This document shows positions 1-6,320 of a stretch of DNA of 8,104 nucleotides, one piece after another. Source of the stretch: Clostridia bacterium (GTDB taxonomy: Bacteria > Bacillota > Clostridia > Saccharofermentanales > UBA5734); the NCBI GenBank assembly GCA_017997315.1, contig JAGOFF010000099.1, positions 1 through 8,104 of the forward strand, written 5' to 3'. Position 1 is the stretch's first letter; every line of letters begins with the position of its first letter. The notes below the pieces were generated by a model. It did no database searches and had not been told where the DNA came from. It worked only from the letters and a program-made list of their open reading frames with translations. A program made the translations under genes and the position numbers.

Positions 1-1337
1 ACAAAATGCTCCAGCGCGTCTACGGCACCGCGTTTGAAAAGGCGGAAGACCTCGAGCAGTGGCTGCTCCGGCTCGAGGAGGCGAAGAACCGGGACCACCG
101 GAAACTCGGCAAGGAGCTCGACCTGTTCTCGATCGACGAGTATGTCGGCGCCGGACTGGTTCTGTGGCACCCGAAGCTCTCAGTCGTCCGGGAGGAGATC
201 GAGTCTTACTGGCGCCGGGAACACCGCCGCCACGGATATGAGTACCTGTATACCCCGCATGTCGGTCAGAGCTCCCTGTGGGAGACCTCGGGACATCTGG
301 AGCACTTTACGGAGATGATGTACCCTTCCATGGCGATGAGCGTCAAGGATGCCTCGGAGGAGTCGGCGTATTTCGTCAAGCCCATGAGCTGCCCGTTCCA
401 TGTCCGCATCTACAAGTCCCGCCCCCGCAGCTACCGGGAACTCCCGCTGCGCTGGTGCGAACTCGGAAGCTGCTACCGGTTCGAAAAATCCGGCACGCTG
501 CACGGCATGCTGCGCGTGCGCGGATTCACGCAGGACGATGCGCACGTCATCTGCACCGAGGACCAGTTTGTGGAGGAAGTCAACCGGATCATCGAGTTCG
601 CTCTGTCCATGAACAAGACCTTCGGATTCGAGAAGCTCAATGTGTACCTGTCGGTCCGGGATCCGGAGATGGCGGCCAAATACATCCCCAACGAACCGGT
701 CTGGCAGCTCGCGGAGCATACGCTGGAAGACATTCTGACCAGCCGCGGAATGGCGTACCGCAAGGATGTCGGGGGCGCGAAATTCTATGGTCCGGCGATC
801 GATATGAAGGCGGTCGACGCGATGGGCCGGGAATGGCAGGGGACGACGATCCAACTGGATATGAACCTCCCCGCGCGGTTCGGAATGACGTATGTCGGAC
901 CGGACGGACGGGAGCACACCCCGATCATGCTCCACCGTACGCTGCTCGGTTCGATGGAACGGTTTGTCGGCACCCTGATCGAACAGTATGCCGGGGCTTT
1001 CCCCGTCTGGCTGGCTCCGGAACAGGCCCGGATCCTGACTGTCACCGAACGTGCGCAGGGCTGGGCGGAGCAGGCGCTGGGCATGCTGCGCGACGAGGAT
1101 ATCCGCGTCACGGCGGACATCGGAAACGACAAGATCGGGGCGAAGATCCGCGCCGCGGTGCAGGAAAAGATCCCGTATCTCCTCGTGGTGGGGGATCGGG
1201 AAGCCGCCGACGGCAGTGTGTCGGTCCGCAGGAGAGGCGGGGGCGACCTGGGGCCGATGCCGCTGGCCGCGTTCCGGGACCGGGTTTTGCAGGACATCCG
1301 GACCCGCAGGCTGGACGGCGCGGCGGATACGCCGTGA
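1..1337 (+). CDS. thrS: Threonyl-tRNA synthetase, partial (5' end beyond window)
   Basis: Class II aminoacyl-tRNA synthetase that charges tRNA-Thr with threonine in the cytosol. The frame is open to the left edge. The codons before the ATG at 6 read N-K, giving NKMLQRVYGTAF, which matches the usual interior of ThrRS, so that ATG is not the start. About 200 or more N-terminal residues (TGS and editing domains) are missing. Counting from that Met, the zinc ligands are C129 (PMSCPFH), H180 (TQDDAH) and H310 (MLHRTLLGS). Motif 2 is the CYRFEKSGTLHGMLRVRGF stretch at 156-174, and motif 3 runs over about 308-330 (GSMERFVG). The anticodon-binding domain follows from about 338 and includes NDKIGAKIR and the conserved VGDREA. 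The C-terminus is short and ordinary. It converges on the small gene at 1360-1566. Identity is near certain; its expression control lies outside the window. Confidence 0.97.
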   Translation, partial: KMLQRVYGTAFEKAEDLEQWLLRLEEAKNRDHRKLGKELDLFSIDEYVGAGLVLWHPKLSVVREEIESYWRREHRRHGYEYLYTPHVGQSSLWETSGHLEHFTEMMYPSMAMSVKDASEESAYFVKPMSCPFHVRIYKSRPRSYRELPLRWCELGSCYRFEKSGTLHGMLRVRGFTQDDAHVICTEDQFVEEVNRIIEFALSMNKTFGFEKLNVYLSVRDPEMAAKYIPNEPVWQLAEHTLEDILTSRGMAYRKDVGGAKFYGPAIDMKAVDAMGREWQGTTIQLDMNLPARFGMTYVGPDGREHTPIMLHRTLLGSMERFVGTLIEQYAGAFPVWLAPEQARILTVTERAQGWAEQALGMLRDEDIRVTADIGNDKIGAKIRAAVQEKIPYLLVVGDREAADGSVSVRRRGGGDLGPMPLAAFRDRVLQDIRTRRLDGAADTP

Positions 1338-1338
1338 T

Positions 1339-1354
1339 CCGGCGCGCACGCCGG
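1339..1354. terminator. GC hairpin between convergent genes, possible terminator
   Basis: A perfect 6-bp stem, CCGGCG with CGCCGG, encloses a 4-base loop CGCA. It begins two bases after the thrS stop codon and ends just before the stop of the opposing small gene. GATAC at 1326-1330 and GTATC at 1354-1358 could extend the pairing around a bulge. No T-tract follows on either strand, so it is not a canonical intrinsic terminator. Its position suits a two-way transcription end or an mRNA 3'-end stabiliser. This is inference from structure and place only. Confidence 0.35.
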
Positions 1355-1359
1355 TATCG

Positions 1360-1566
1360 CTAGTCGGAGAGCAACACCCGGAATTCAGGCAGTACGCGGA
1401 ACGCCCGGCGGAAGATGTCCGAGACCAATGCCCCGGGATCCGGCGGCGTACTGCGCTCCGCAGCTTCGCCGATCCGCGCGCGCAGCCGGTGCAGCACCGC
1501 GTCCGACGGCGCATGCGCAGCCAGCATGCGGTTCAGCAGGTCGTCCGACCGGCGCGGCTCACTCAT
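1360..1566 (-). CDS. Uncharacterised 68-residue protein, co-translated with the ECF sigma factor
   Basis: Not recognised. It begins ATGAGTGAG, overlapping the sigma-factor stop (1559-1561) by 8 bases, which suggests translational coupling and supports it as a real gene. The product is soluble and rich in Arg, Ala, Leu and Asp. It looks helical in its first half (RSDDLLNRMLAAH, then DAVLHRLRARIGEAAE). A proline-rich break (STPPDPG, about 39-45) is followed by a second amphipathic stretch ending EFRVLLSD. There is no membrane segment, no signal peptide, no cysteine and no zinc-binding HxxxCxxC motif. It sits where anti-sigma factors often lie but is too short and featureless to be called one. 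It could be a small regulator or partner of the sigma factor, or a decayed remnant. It ends 22 bases from thrS, facing it. Confidence 0.6.
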   Translation of the reverse strand: MSEPRRSDDLLNRMLAAHAPSDAVLHRLRARIGEAAERSTPPDPGALVSDIFRRAFRVLPEFRVLLSD

Positions 1567-2107
1567 CCGTACACACCCCGCAATCCGCCAGTTCGGCGCG
1601 GAACCGATCCCTGGCCTGCTGCATCCTTGACCGGACCGCGGACGCGGACCGGCCGAGGATGCTGCCGATTTCTTTGCTGTTCAACCCATTGGCCCGGTAC
1701 AACAGCAGATCCTGGTCTTCCGGGCGCAGTCGGCGGAACGCGGTACGGACGGCGATCTGCTCCACCAGGTCGGCGGAGGGGCCGTCCGCGTCCGGATCCA
1801 ACGCGTCGTCGTACGGAACCGGATCCGGACGGGCAAGCCGCGCACGCAGAAAATCGTTCCGCACATTGCGCGCGGCGTGGAAGATCCATGCCTTCCAGGA
1901 ATCCGGTTCCGGATGGTTCCATCCGCACAGATACCGCCAGACGTTCAGGAACGTCTGTTGGGTCAGATCTTCCGCGGCATCGGGCCCGAAGCCGGACGAG
2001 AAGTACGCGAACACCCTCCCCGCGAACCGATCGTACACGGTCTGGAATACGGTCTCCCGGTCAGTCGGCGTCACGGTCTCCGTTTCCGTCTTCATTTCCC
2101 TTTTCAT
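1559..2107 (-). CDS. ECF-type RNA polymerase sigma-70 family sigma factor
   Basis: Small alternative sigma factor expected to direct RNA polymerase core to a limited set of promoters. From the ATG at 2107 it has 182 residues, typical for ECF factors, and contains only regions 2 and 4. Region 2 covers about 18-90, with the core-binding signature DAAEDLTQQTFLNVW at 43-57 and the promoter-melting stretch SWKAWIFHAARNVRNDFLR after it. An acidic linker (DDALDPDADG) leads to region 4 at about 119-172, whose helix-turn-helix is NSKEIGSILGRSASAVRSR. The start is uncertain. ATG 2107 has a weak GGA at good spacing; ATG 2095 has AAAAGGG only two bases upstream; a TTG at 2134 has no ribosome site. With start 2107 it overlaps the repeat-protein gene by 47 bases, and it overlaps the next gene by 8. 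No membrane-bound anti-sigma gene is visible. Target genes are unknown; autoregulation is possible. Confidence 0.92.
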   Translation of the reverse strand: MKREMKTETETVTPTDRETVFQTVYDRFAGRVFAYFSSGFGPDAAEDLTQQTFLNVWRYLCGWNHPEPDSWKAWIFHAARNVRNDFLRARLARPDPVPYDDALDPDADGPSADLVEQIAVRTAFRRLRPEDQDLLLYRANGLNSKEIGSILGRSASAVRSRMQQARDRFRAELADCGVCTDE

Positions 2108-2783
2108 CCGATTCCGCGTCAGCGCCCCGGACAATGACTTTGTTGCCTACCTTGGAAACGGACTTCACATACCCGAGAATCGCGGCGGGACACTCGATCT
2201 TGTTTCCGGCGATGAAGGTCGTCTTCTTCTCCTGCAGCAGATCCATCGTAACATCTTCCGCGATCCGGATCTTGTTTCCGGCAATGACCGCGATACCGGG
2301 CGCAAGCCAGGTCAGGAAGTCGCGGTCGACCTCGATCTTGTCCGGAAACCATTTGTACGCATCGAACTCCGCGAACAGACGGACTCCGTTGACAAGCGCG
2401 AACTCGAGTCCGGGATGGGACTTGAGCCGTGCGTTGATGATCGCGACCCCGTTGAGGAACAGGATCGCCCGGGATTCCGGCGTGATGTCCGTGAAGAGGG
2501 AGACACCGTTGATGATGAGCGCGTTGGTCTCACTGGTTCCCAGATCCGATTCCCCGATCTCCGAAACCCCGTTGATGATGCGGAGACGCGCATCCTTCTC
2601 CAGCTCGATCACCGACGCCACGTTCTCCATCGGAATGGAGTGAAGCGCCTGCCTGACTTCGTCCGATGCATCCTTCGGCAGGACGACCACCGCCACGTTC
2701 CGGATCTCCCCGATGTCCTGGGCGGCCTCTGCGGTGAGGTAGCTCCTCAAATCGCATACCGGCATGTTCTTCATGGTTTTCAT
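2061..2783 (-). CDS. Uncharacterised repeat protein with NGV and AGNKI repeats, likely beta-solenoid
   Basis: No function recognised. From the ATG at 2783 the product has 240 residues. Residues 1-65 form a mixed alpha/beta head (DLRSYLTAEAAQDIGEIRNV, then VVLPKDASDEVRQALHSIP). From 68 come spaced short beta motifs: INGV ending at 73, 94, 113 (LNGV) and 134 (VNGV), then IAGNKI at 167-172 and 191-196, and VGNKVIV at 212-218. Most are 19-24 residues apart, which fits turns of a beta-helix or solenoid. The last 20 or so residues are very acidic and look disordered. No signal peptide or membrane helix is present, so it is probably cytosolic. AAAGGAG at 2791-2797 lies 7 bases before the chosen ATG. 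An ATG at 2804 lacks a ribosome site and would start only about 12 bases after the predicted transcript start. It is first in a unit with the sigma factor, so it may be a scaffold, sensor or regulated product of that pathway (inference). Confidence 0.85.
   Translation of the reverse strand: MKTMKNMPVCDLRSYLTAEAAQDIGEIRNVAVVVLPKDASDEVRQALHSIPMENVASVIELEKDARLRIINGVSEIGESDLGTSETNALIINGVSLFTDITPESRAILFLNGVAIINARLKSHPGLEFALVNGVRLFAEFDAYKWFPDKIEVDRDFLTWLAPGIAVIAGNKIRIAEDVTMDLLQEKKTTFIAGNKIECPAAILGYVKSVSKVGNKVIVRGADAESDEKGNEDGNGDRDAD
2130..2582 (-). repeat. Degenerate coding repeats encoding NGV and AGNKI motifs
   Basis: This is the repeat block inside the repeat-protein gene. At the protein level there are four hhhNGV units followed by three (A/V)GNK units, with intervals of 21, 19, 21, about 37, 24 and 21 residues. 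The 37-residue step carries an insert (DAYKWFPDKIEVDRDF). At the DNA level most copies have diverged, but GATCTTGTTTCCGGC (+ strand) occurs exactly at 2196-2210 and 2268-2282, 72 bases or 24 codons apart. The rest is conserved mainly as protein, pointing to old duplication held by structural selection rather than recent slippage. Confidence 0.7.
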
Positions 2784-2822
2784 CTCCAGGCTCCTTTCCT
2801 GCATGGCCGCTTGCGGGCGGCC

Positions 2823-2854
2823 TGTATACCATGAAAGACGGAGTCCCGTGTCAA
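2823..2854 (-). promoter_or_regulatory. Candidate promoter for the repeat protein-sigma operon
   Basis: On the - strand TATACA (2828-2823) is preceded by TGG, a proper extended -10 (TGn-TATACA). A perfect TTGACA lies at 2854-2849, but the spacer is 20 bases, longer than the ideal 17, so the extended -10 probably carries most of the activity. Transcription would start near 2816, giving a leader of about 33 bases that contains the ribosome site. An alternative ECF-like arrangement (TGGACA at 2862-2857, 16 bases, CGTC at 2840-2837) overlaps it but is weak. No other clear promoter for this unit was seen. Confidence 0.45.
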
Positions 2855-2892
2855 GGTGTCCACGGACGGTGGCGGAGCCGCCGGATTTTCGC

Positions 2893-2908
2893 TACACTGT
2901 ACTAAACT
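2893..2908 (+). promoter_or_regulatory. Weak candidate -10 region for the methyltransferase operon
   Basis: An AT-rich island in GC-rich surroundings just upstream of the methyltransferase holds two -10-like hexamers, TACACT (2893-2898) and TAAACT (2903-2908), each matching four of six consensus bases. No convincing -35 is present at 16-18 bases. The neighbouring 2858-2882 stretch has an inverted repeat GTCC-AC-GGAC and a GGCG/CGCC hairpin that could be operator elements shared with the divergent promoter. Offered because the gene must have a promoter in this 146-base gap; the exact site is a guess. Confidence 0.25.
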
Positions 2909-2929
2909 ATCCATAAAAGGAGTCACTGC

Positions 2930-3772
2930 ATGAATCCGCTTCTCCCCCTTCTCCCGGACCTGATGGGCACCCCGGCAATGTATGCTCCCGGAACCGGCAC
3001 CATCTGGCAGGATCCGCATATCGCCCCCTGTTTGCTGGAGACCCATCTGGACGACTCGTCCGAAGCCGCCAGCCGGGGCTCCGCCACGATCGACGCCACC
3101 GTGCGGTTCTGGCTGGACTCCGGCCTGGTCAGGCCCGGCATGCGGCTGCTCGACCTCGGCTGCGGTCCCGGATTGTACGCGATCCGCCTCGCGCGTGCCG
3201 GCGTCCGCGTCACCGGGGTGGATTTCTCGGAAAACTCGCTGCGGTACGCCCGGGAGGCGGCGGTGAGGGAGGGGCTTGAGATCGACTACCGCCGGATGAA
3301 CTTCCTTGATCTGGAGGGGCACGGCGAGTATGACGCGGCGATCCAGGTGTACGGCGAACTCAACACCTTTTCGGACGCCGCGCGCGACCGGCTGCTCGGA
3401 GCGGTCCGTGCGTCCCTGCGTCCGGGCGGGATCTTTCTGTTCGACCTGAGCACCCGTGTCCACCGCCGGCGGACCGGCGTGCGCAACACCTGGTACGTTT
3501 CCGACGCGGGGTTCTGGAGCGCGAAGCCCCATCTGGTACTGGAGAAGGACTTTGATTTTCCTGACGCGTCGGTGTGGTGCGACCAGTATGTGGTGACCGA
3601 CGAGGACGGTGTCCGGGTGTTCCGGAACTGGTTCCACGATTACGAACCGGAAGATGCGCGATCGTTCCTCACTGCCGCGGGCTTTCAGCCCACCCATATC
3701 TGGAACGACCTGGCCGGAAACGAACGGGTGCCGGGCGGGGAATGGTTTGCCGTGTGCGCGGAGGCGGTATGA
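2930..3772 (+). CDS. Class I SAM-dependent methyltransferase of unknown substrate
   Basis: Cytosolic methyltransferase of the Rossmann-fold class, 280 residues. The SAM-binding motif I is LLDLGCGPGLYAIRLA at 73-88, and the acidic residue binding the SAM ribose is in TGVDFSENSL (D98). A motif IV-like stretch (YDAAIQVYGELNTF) follows at 134-147, and the post-motif LRPGGIFLFDLS after it. The N-terminal 65 residues (WQDPHIA, then EAASRGSATIDATVRF) and the C-terminal part (ARSFLTAAGF, then GGEWFAVCAEAV) match the layout of a widespread, functionally undefined bacterial group. AAAAGGAG at 2915-2922 sits 7 bases before the ATG, so the start is firm. It is divergent from the repeat-protein operon and its TGA overlaps the acetyltransferase ATG (ATGA), so the two are probably co-translated. 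The acceptor could be a small molecule or a macromolecule; the sequence does not say. Confidence 0.93.
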   Translation: MNPLLPLLPDLMGTPAMYAPGTGTIWQDPHIAPCLLETHLDDSSEAASRGSATIDATVRFWLDSGLVRPGMRLLDLGCGPGLYAIRLARAGVRVTGVDFSENSLRYAREAAVREGLEIDYRRMNFLDLEGHGEYDAAIQVYGELNTFSDAARDRLLGAVRASLRPGGIFLFDLSTRVHRRRTGVRNTWYVSDAGFWSAKPHLVLEKDFDFPDASVWCDQYVVTDEDGVRVFRNWFHDYEPEDARSFLTAAGFQPTHIWNDLAGNERVPGGEWFAVCAEAV

Positions 3773-4353
3773 ACGGATTGACGACCCCACGACTCATCGT
3801 CCGACGGTTCCGTCCGGCGGACTGGCGGGATCTGCAGGAGTATGTCTCCCGACCGGAGGTCATGTGGTTCGAGCGGGATTGGGAGACCAGTGACGAAGCG
3901 TGCCGCCGGCAGGCGGAAAAGCTTGCGGAGAACGAGGCGTTCCGCGCGGTCGAACTCCGCGGGGCCCCGGACGCCGGCAAGATGATCGGACATGTGTACT
4001 TCGAGCGGATCCAGCCGGAGGACTTCATGACCTGGGAACTGGGCTACATCTTCAACAACCGGTTCCACGGGCACGGATACGCCACCGAAGCCTGCCGGGC
4101 GGTGCTCGACGACGGATTCCGCCGGCTCGGCATCCATCGGGTCGCCGCGAAGTGCGCACTGGAGAATCCGGCGTCCTGGCGGCTGATGGAACGGCTGGGG
4201 ATGCGGCGCGAGGGGCTGTCCCCCAAGGCCGTGACGTTCCGGCGGACGGAGCAAGGCCAGCCCATCTGGTGGGATGAGCTGACCTATGCCGTCCTGGCGG
4301 ACGAATGGCCGGTTCAGGGGGTTTCGGAACCGAACCGGACCAGCCGGTCATAG
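3769..4353 (+). CDS. GNAT N-acetyltransferase, RimJ/RimL-like
   Basis: Acetyl-CoA-dependent acetyltransferase of 194 residues. It starts TTPRLIVRRFRPADW, a typical beginning for the RimJ/RimL-like group. The acetyl-CoA pyrophosphate loop is ELGYIFNNRFHGHGYATEA at 90-107, with the R/Q-x-x-G-x-G pattern at R98, G101 and G103. The second conserved motif, ENPASWRLMERLGMRREG, is at 132-149, and the family's late WWDELTYAVLADEW at 167-180. GGAGG at 3760-3764 lies 4 bases before the ATG, and the ATG overlaps the methyltransferase stop by 4 bases. A longer upstream frame exists but lies inside the methyltransferase and is rejected. The last 14 or so residues form a polar tail that runs 40 bases into the opposing permease gene. 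The substrate (protein N-terminus, antibiotic or metabolite) cannot be told from sequence. Confidence 0.92.
   Translation: MNGLTTPRLIVRRFRPADWRDLQEYVSRPEVMWFERDWETSDEACRRQAEKLAENEAFRAVELRGAPDAGKMIGHVYFERIQPEDFMTWELGYIFNNRFHGHGYATEACRAVLDDGFRRLGIHRVAAKCALENPASWRLMERLGMRREGLSPKAVTFRRTEQGQPIWWDELTYAVLADEWPVQGVSEPNRTSRS
4309..4338. terminator. Hairpin in the convergent 3' overlap, possible two-way terminator
   Basis: CCGGTTC (4309-4315) pairs with GAACCGG (4332-4338). Inside, GGTT (4320-4323) pairs with AACC (4328-4331) around a TCGG loop, leaving only AGGG unpaired on the left arm. That is about 11 base pairs in total, placed at the overlapping ends of the acetyltransferase and permease genes. 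No T-tract follows on either strand, so factor-independent termination is uncertain. It may instead end transcription with Rho or NusA help, or protect the two mRNA 3' ends. Confidence 0.35.
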
Positions 4354-6320
4354 GTCCGGGCCGTCACCGCGAACACCGCAAGGTAGATCAGCGCGAACAC
4401 CAGCAGGGTCAGGGCGGCGCACAGCAGGAACAGCGGGATGTCATAGAGTCCGAACAACGCCAGCATCTTGGGCAGGAAACCGAACGAGAATCCGAGATGC
4501 ACCACCGCGCCCGCCAACGGAAGGAAGAACACCAGCAGGATCTGGCGCCGGATCGTCCGGCGGACCTCCCTGCGGTCCATCCCCACCTTCTGCATGATCT
4601 CGAAGCGCGTCCGGTCCTGATAGCCCTCGGAAACCTGTTTGTAGTAGATGATCAGCACGGTGGCCATCAGGAACATGCCGCCGATGTAGATCCCGATGAA
4701 CAGGAATCCCCCGAACGTGCAGAACCAGTTCGATTCCGTGAGCTGGCGGCTTTCGACCACCGCAGTGTCGAGGGTTTCCCATACAGCGGCTCCGGCTTCC
4801 TCCGCGAAAGCCTTCTCGTCGTCGGACGTCCCGCTGATATCGAACAACACATAATGGCGCATCCCCGCCATCGGATCGCTGCCGTCCGACCGCCCGACTC
4901 CGGAAGCGAAGTCCGCGAGCGCGTCCTCCCCGGCTGTGACGATCGTGTAGACCTGCTGTGCGGTGTCAGGCCGCTTCTGTTCCAGCGTGTACTCCTCCAG
5001 TTCCTGCCGGACTGTGTACAGCGGTCCGGCGGCACCCGTCCGGACCGTATCCGCGCCGTAGGGCTTCCGGTTGCTGTGGATCAGGATCTCCCCGGTTTCC
5101 AGACGCGCCGCGCTCCCGGTGATCCGGTTGTACTCTTCCAGCGTGATCAGGTGAAGCTGGATATCGTCAATCCCCATGGATGCCCCGTCGTCGCGGACGA
5201 ACGAGTCGCCCTGGCGCGTGACGCGCATCGACAACTGATCGAAACGGGTCTCGTCCCGGATCTCCACACCATGCCGGACGGCCATGTCATGGATGTCCGC
5301 CAGGAGATCCTCCCGCGTCCCTTGCGACGCTTCCCAGTTGAGGGTCATGTCCCGGGGATACAGGCCGGCCAGGTTTTCCTTGGCGCCGGCGTACAGAGCG
5401 ACCGTGGTCGAAAGCGTGACCAGCACCATGGTGCTCAGGATGCAGATGCTCGCCAGCCCTGCGGCATTCTGCTTCATGCGGTACATCATGCCCGAGACCG
5501 AGATGAAATTGCCGGGCCGGTAATAGAAGCGGCGGTTCCGCCGCAGGATCTTGAGCAGTTTGATGCTGCCGGAGGTGAACAGCGCGAAAGTGCCGGCGAT
5601 CACCAGCAGGACCGCGAGGAAAAAATACGCCAGTGCGGACAAAGGGGTCTCGACCGTGAGCGCGAACCAGTAGGCGGCCCCCAGCGCCGCGAGTCCCACC
5701 AGGGTCAGGATCCAGGACGCCCGCGGCTCGCGCTCCCCCGAACGCTCCCCCTGAAGCAGCGCGACCGGACTCGCGCGGCGGATCCGGACCAGGTTGGACA
5801 GGAGGACCAGCGTGAAGATTCCCGCGAAGGCCGTTGCGGCCACCACGGCCCATTGCGGGGAAGGCGAGTAGGTCAGGGGTGTCGGGACACGGACGATCCG
5901 AAGCAGCACCAGGAAGACCAGCTTGCCGGTCAGCCCCCCAAGCAGCAGGCCGGAGCCCGCCGTCAGCAGATACGAGTACACCGCCTCCAGCAGCAGGACG
6001 CGCGCGACGTGCCGGCGTTCCAATCCGAGGATCGCATACAGCGCGAACTCTTTCTTGCGCCGTTTCATGAGAAAGCTGTTGGTATACAGGATGAACACCG
6101 CGGAGAAGATCCCGAGGATCCACACTCCGAAAGCCAGCATGGACCGGAGGCTCGCGCCTCCCGGCAGATCCTGGATGCCCGGATCGAACGCGATCGTGAG
6201 CATCGTGAAAACCACGCAGAAACACCCGGTGCAGGTCAACAGGAAAGGGGTGTAGGTCTGGCCGTTCTTCCGGAGGTTGACGGCCGCCAGACGAAGGAAA
6301 AAGAACCGGTCACGCTTCAA
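4314..6320 (-). CDS. bceB: BceB-like ABC transporter permease (peptide sensing/detoxification)
   Basis: Membrane subunit of a Bce-type ABC transporter, which frees cell-wall precursor targets from peptide antibiotics and passes the signal to its partner kinase (family knowledge). From the TTG at 6320 it has 668 residues, the usual BceB size. Ten hydrophobic segments are visible at about 25-43, 62-82, 109-130, 156-177, 203-221, 229-249, 287-311, 534-559, 591-613 and 627-653. A hydrophilic domain of about 220 residues between the seventh and eighth is the hallmark BceB extracellular domain. FtsX-type cytoplasmic stretches EFALYAILGLERRHV (91-105) and RFEIMQKVGMDRREVRR (572-588) follow helices 2 and 8. 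The start is inferred: GGGGGTGA precedes the TTG, an in-frame GTG lies at 6329, and no suitable ATG exists. It overlaps the ATPase gene by 11 bases. The drug specificity is unknown. A longer open frame to 6452 lies inside the ATPase gene and is rejected. Confidence 0.93.
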   Translation of the reverse strand: MKRDRFFFLRLAAVNLRKNGQTYTPFLLTCTGCFCVVFTMLTIAFDPGIQDLPGGASLRSMLAFGVWILGIFSAVFILYTNSFLMKRRKKEFALYAILGLERRHVARVLLLEAVYSYLLTAGSGLLLGGLTGKLVFLVLLRIVRVPTPLTYSPSPQWAVVAATAFAGIFTLVLLSNLVRIRRASPVALLQGERSGEREPRASWILTLVGLAALGAAYWFALTVETPLSALAYFFLAVLLVIAGTFALFTSGSIKLLKILRRNRRFYYRPGNFISVSGMMYRMKQNAAGLASICILSTMVLVTLSTTVALYAGAKENLAGLYPRDMTLNWEASQGTREDLLADIHDMAVRHGVEIRDETRFDQLSMRVTRQGDSFVRDDGASMGIDDIQLHLITLEEYNRITGSAARLETGEILIHSNRKPYGADTVRTGAAGPLYTVRQELEEYTLEQKRPDTAQQVYTIVTAGEDALADFASGVGRSDGSDPMAGMRHYVLFDISGTSDDEKAFAEEAGAAVWETLDTAVVESRQLTESNWFCTFGGFLFIGIYIGGMFLMATVLIIYYKQVSEGYQDRTRFEIMQKVGMDRREVRRTIRRQILLVFFLPLAGAVVHLGFSFGFLPKMLALFGLYDIPLFLLCAALTLLVFALIYLAVFAVTARTYDRLVRFGSETP

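Noticed and set aside
180..1514. Long open frame (444 codons) on the - strand opposite thrS
   Set aside because: It lies antisense to unmistakable ThrRS sequence, its translation is Arg/Pro/His-rich with no domain, and GC-rich codon use commonly leaves such frames open.
2805..2832. Upstream in-frame ATG choices for the repeat protein or a separate small ORF here
   Set aside because: The ATG at 2804 lacks a ribosome site, and the overlapping - strand frame from 2832 reads as a GC shadow; AAAGGAG points to 2783.
1051..2834. Long + strand open frames (530 and 468 codons) across the sigma and repeat-protein genes
   Set aside because: Low-complexity Arg/Ser/Pro translations with no motifs, opposite genes that have ribosome sites, a family match and repeat structure.
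2839..2848. CGGAGTCCCG shared with 7120-7129, both in upstream regions of - strand genes, considered as a common operator
   Set aside because: A 10-base match is expected many times by chance in 8 kb of GC-rich DNA, and the element is only a poor inverted repeat.
2868..2886. GGCG-GAGC-CGCC hairpin followed by ATTTTC as a terminator
   Set aside because: Only four to five base pairs, a short T run, and a position between divergent genes where no transcript should end.
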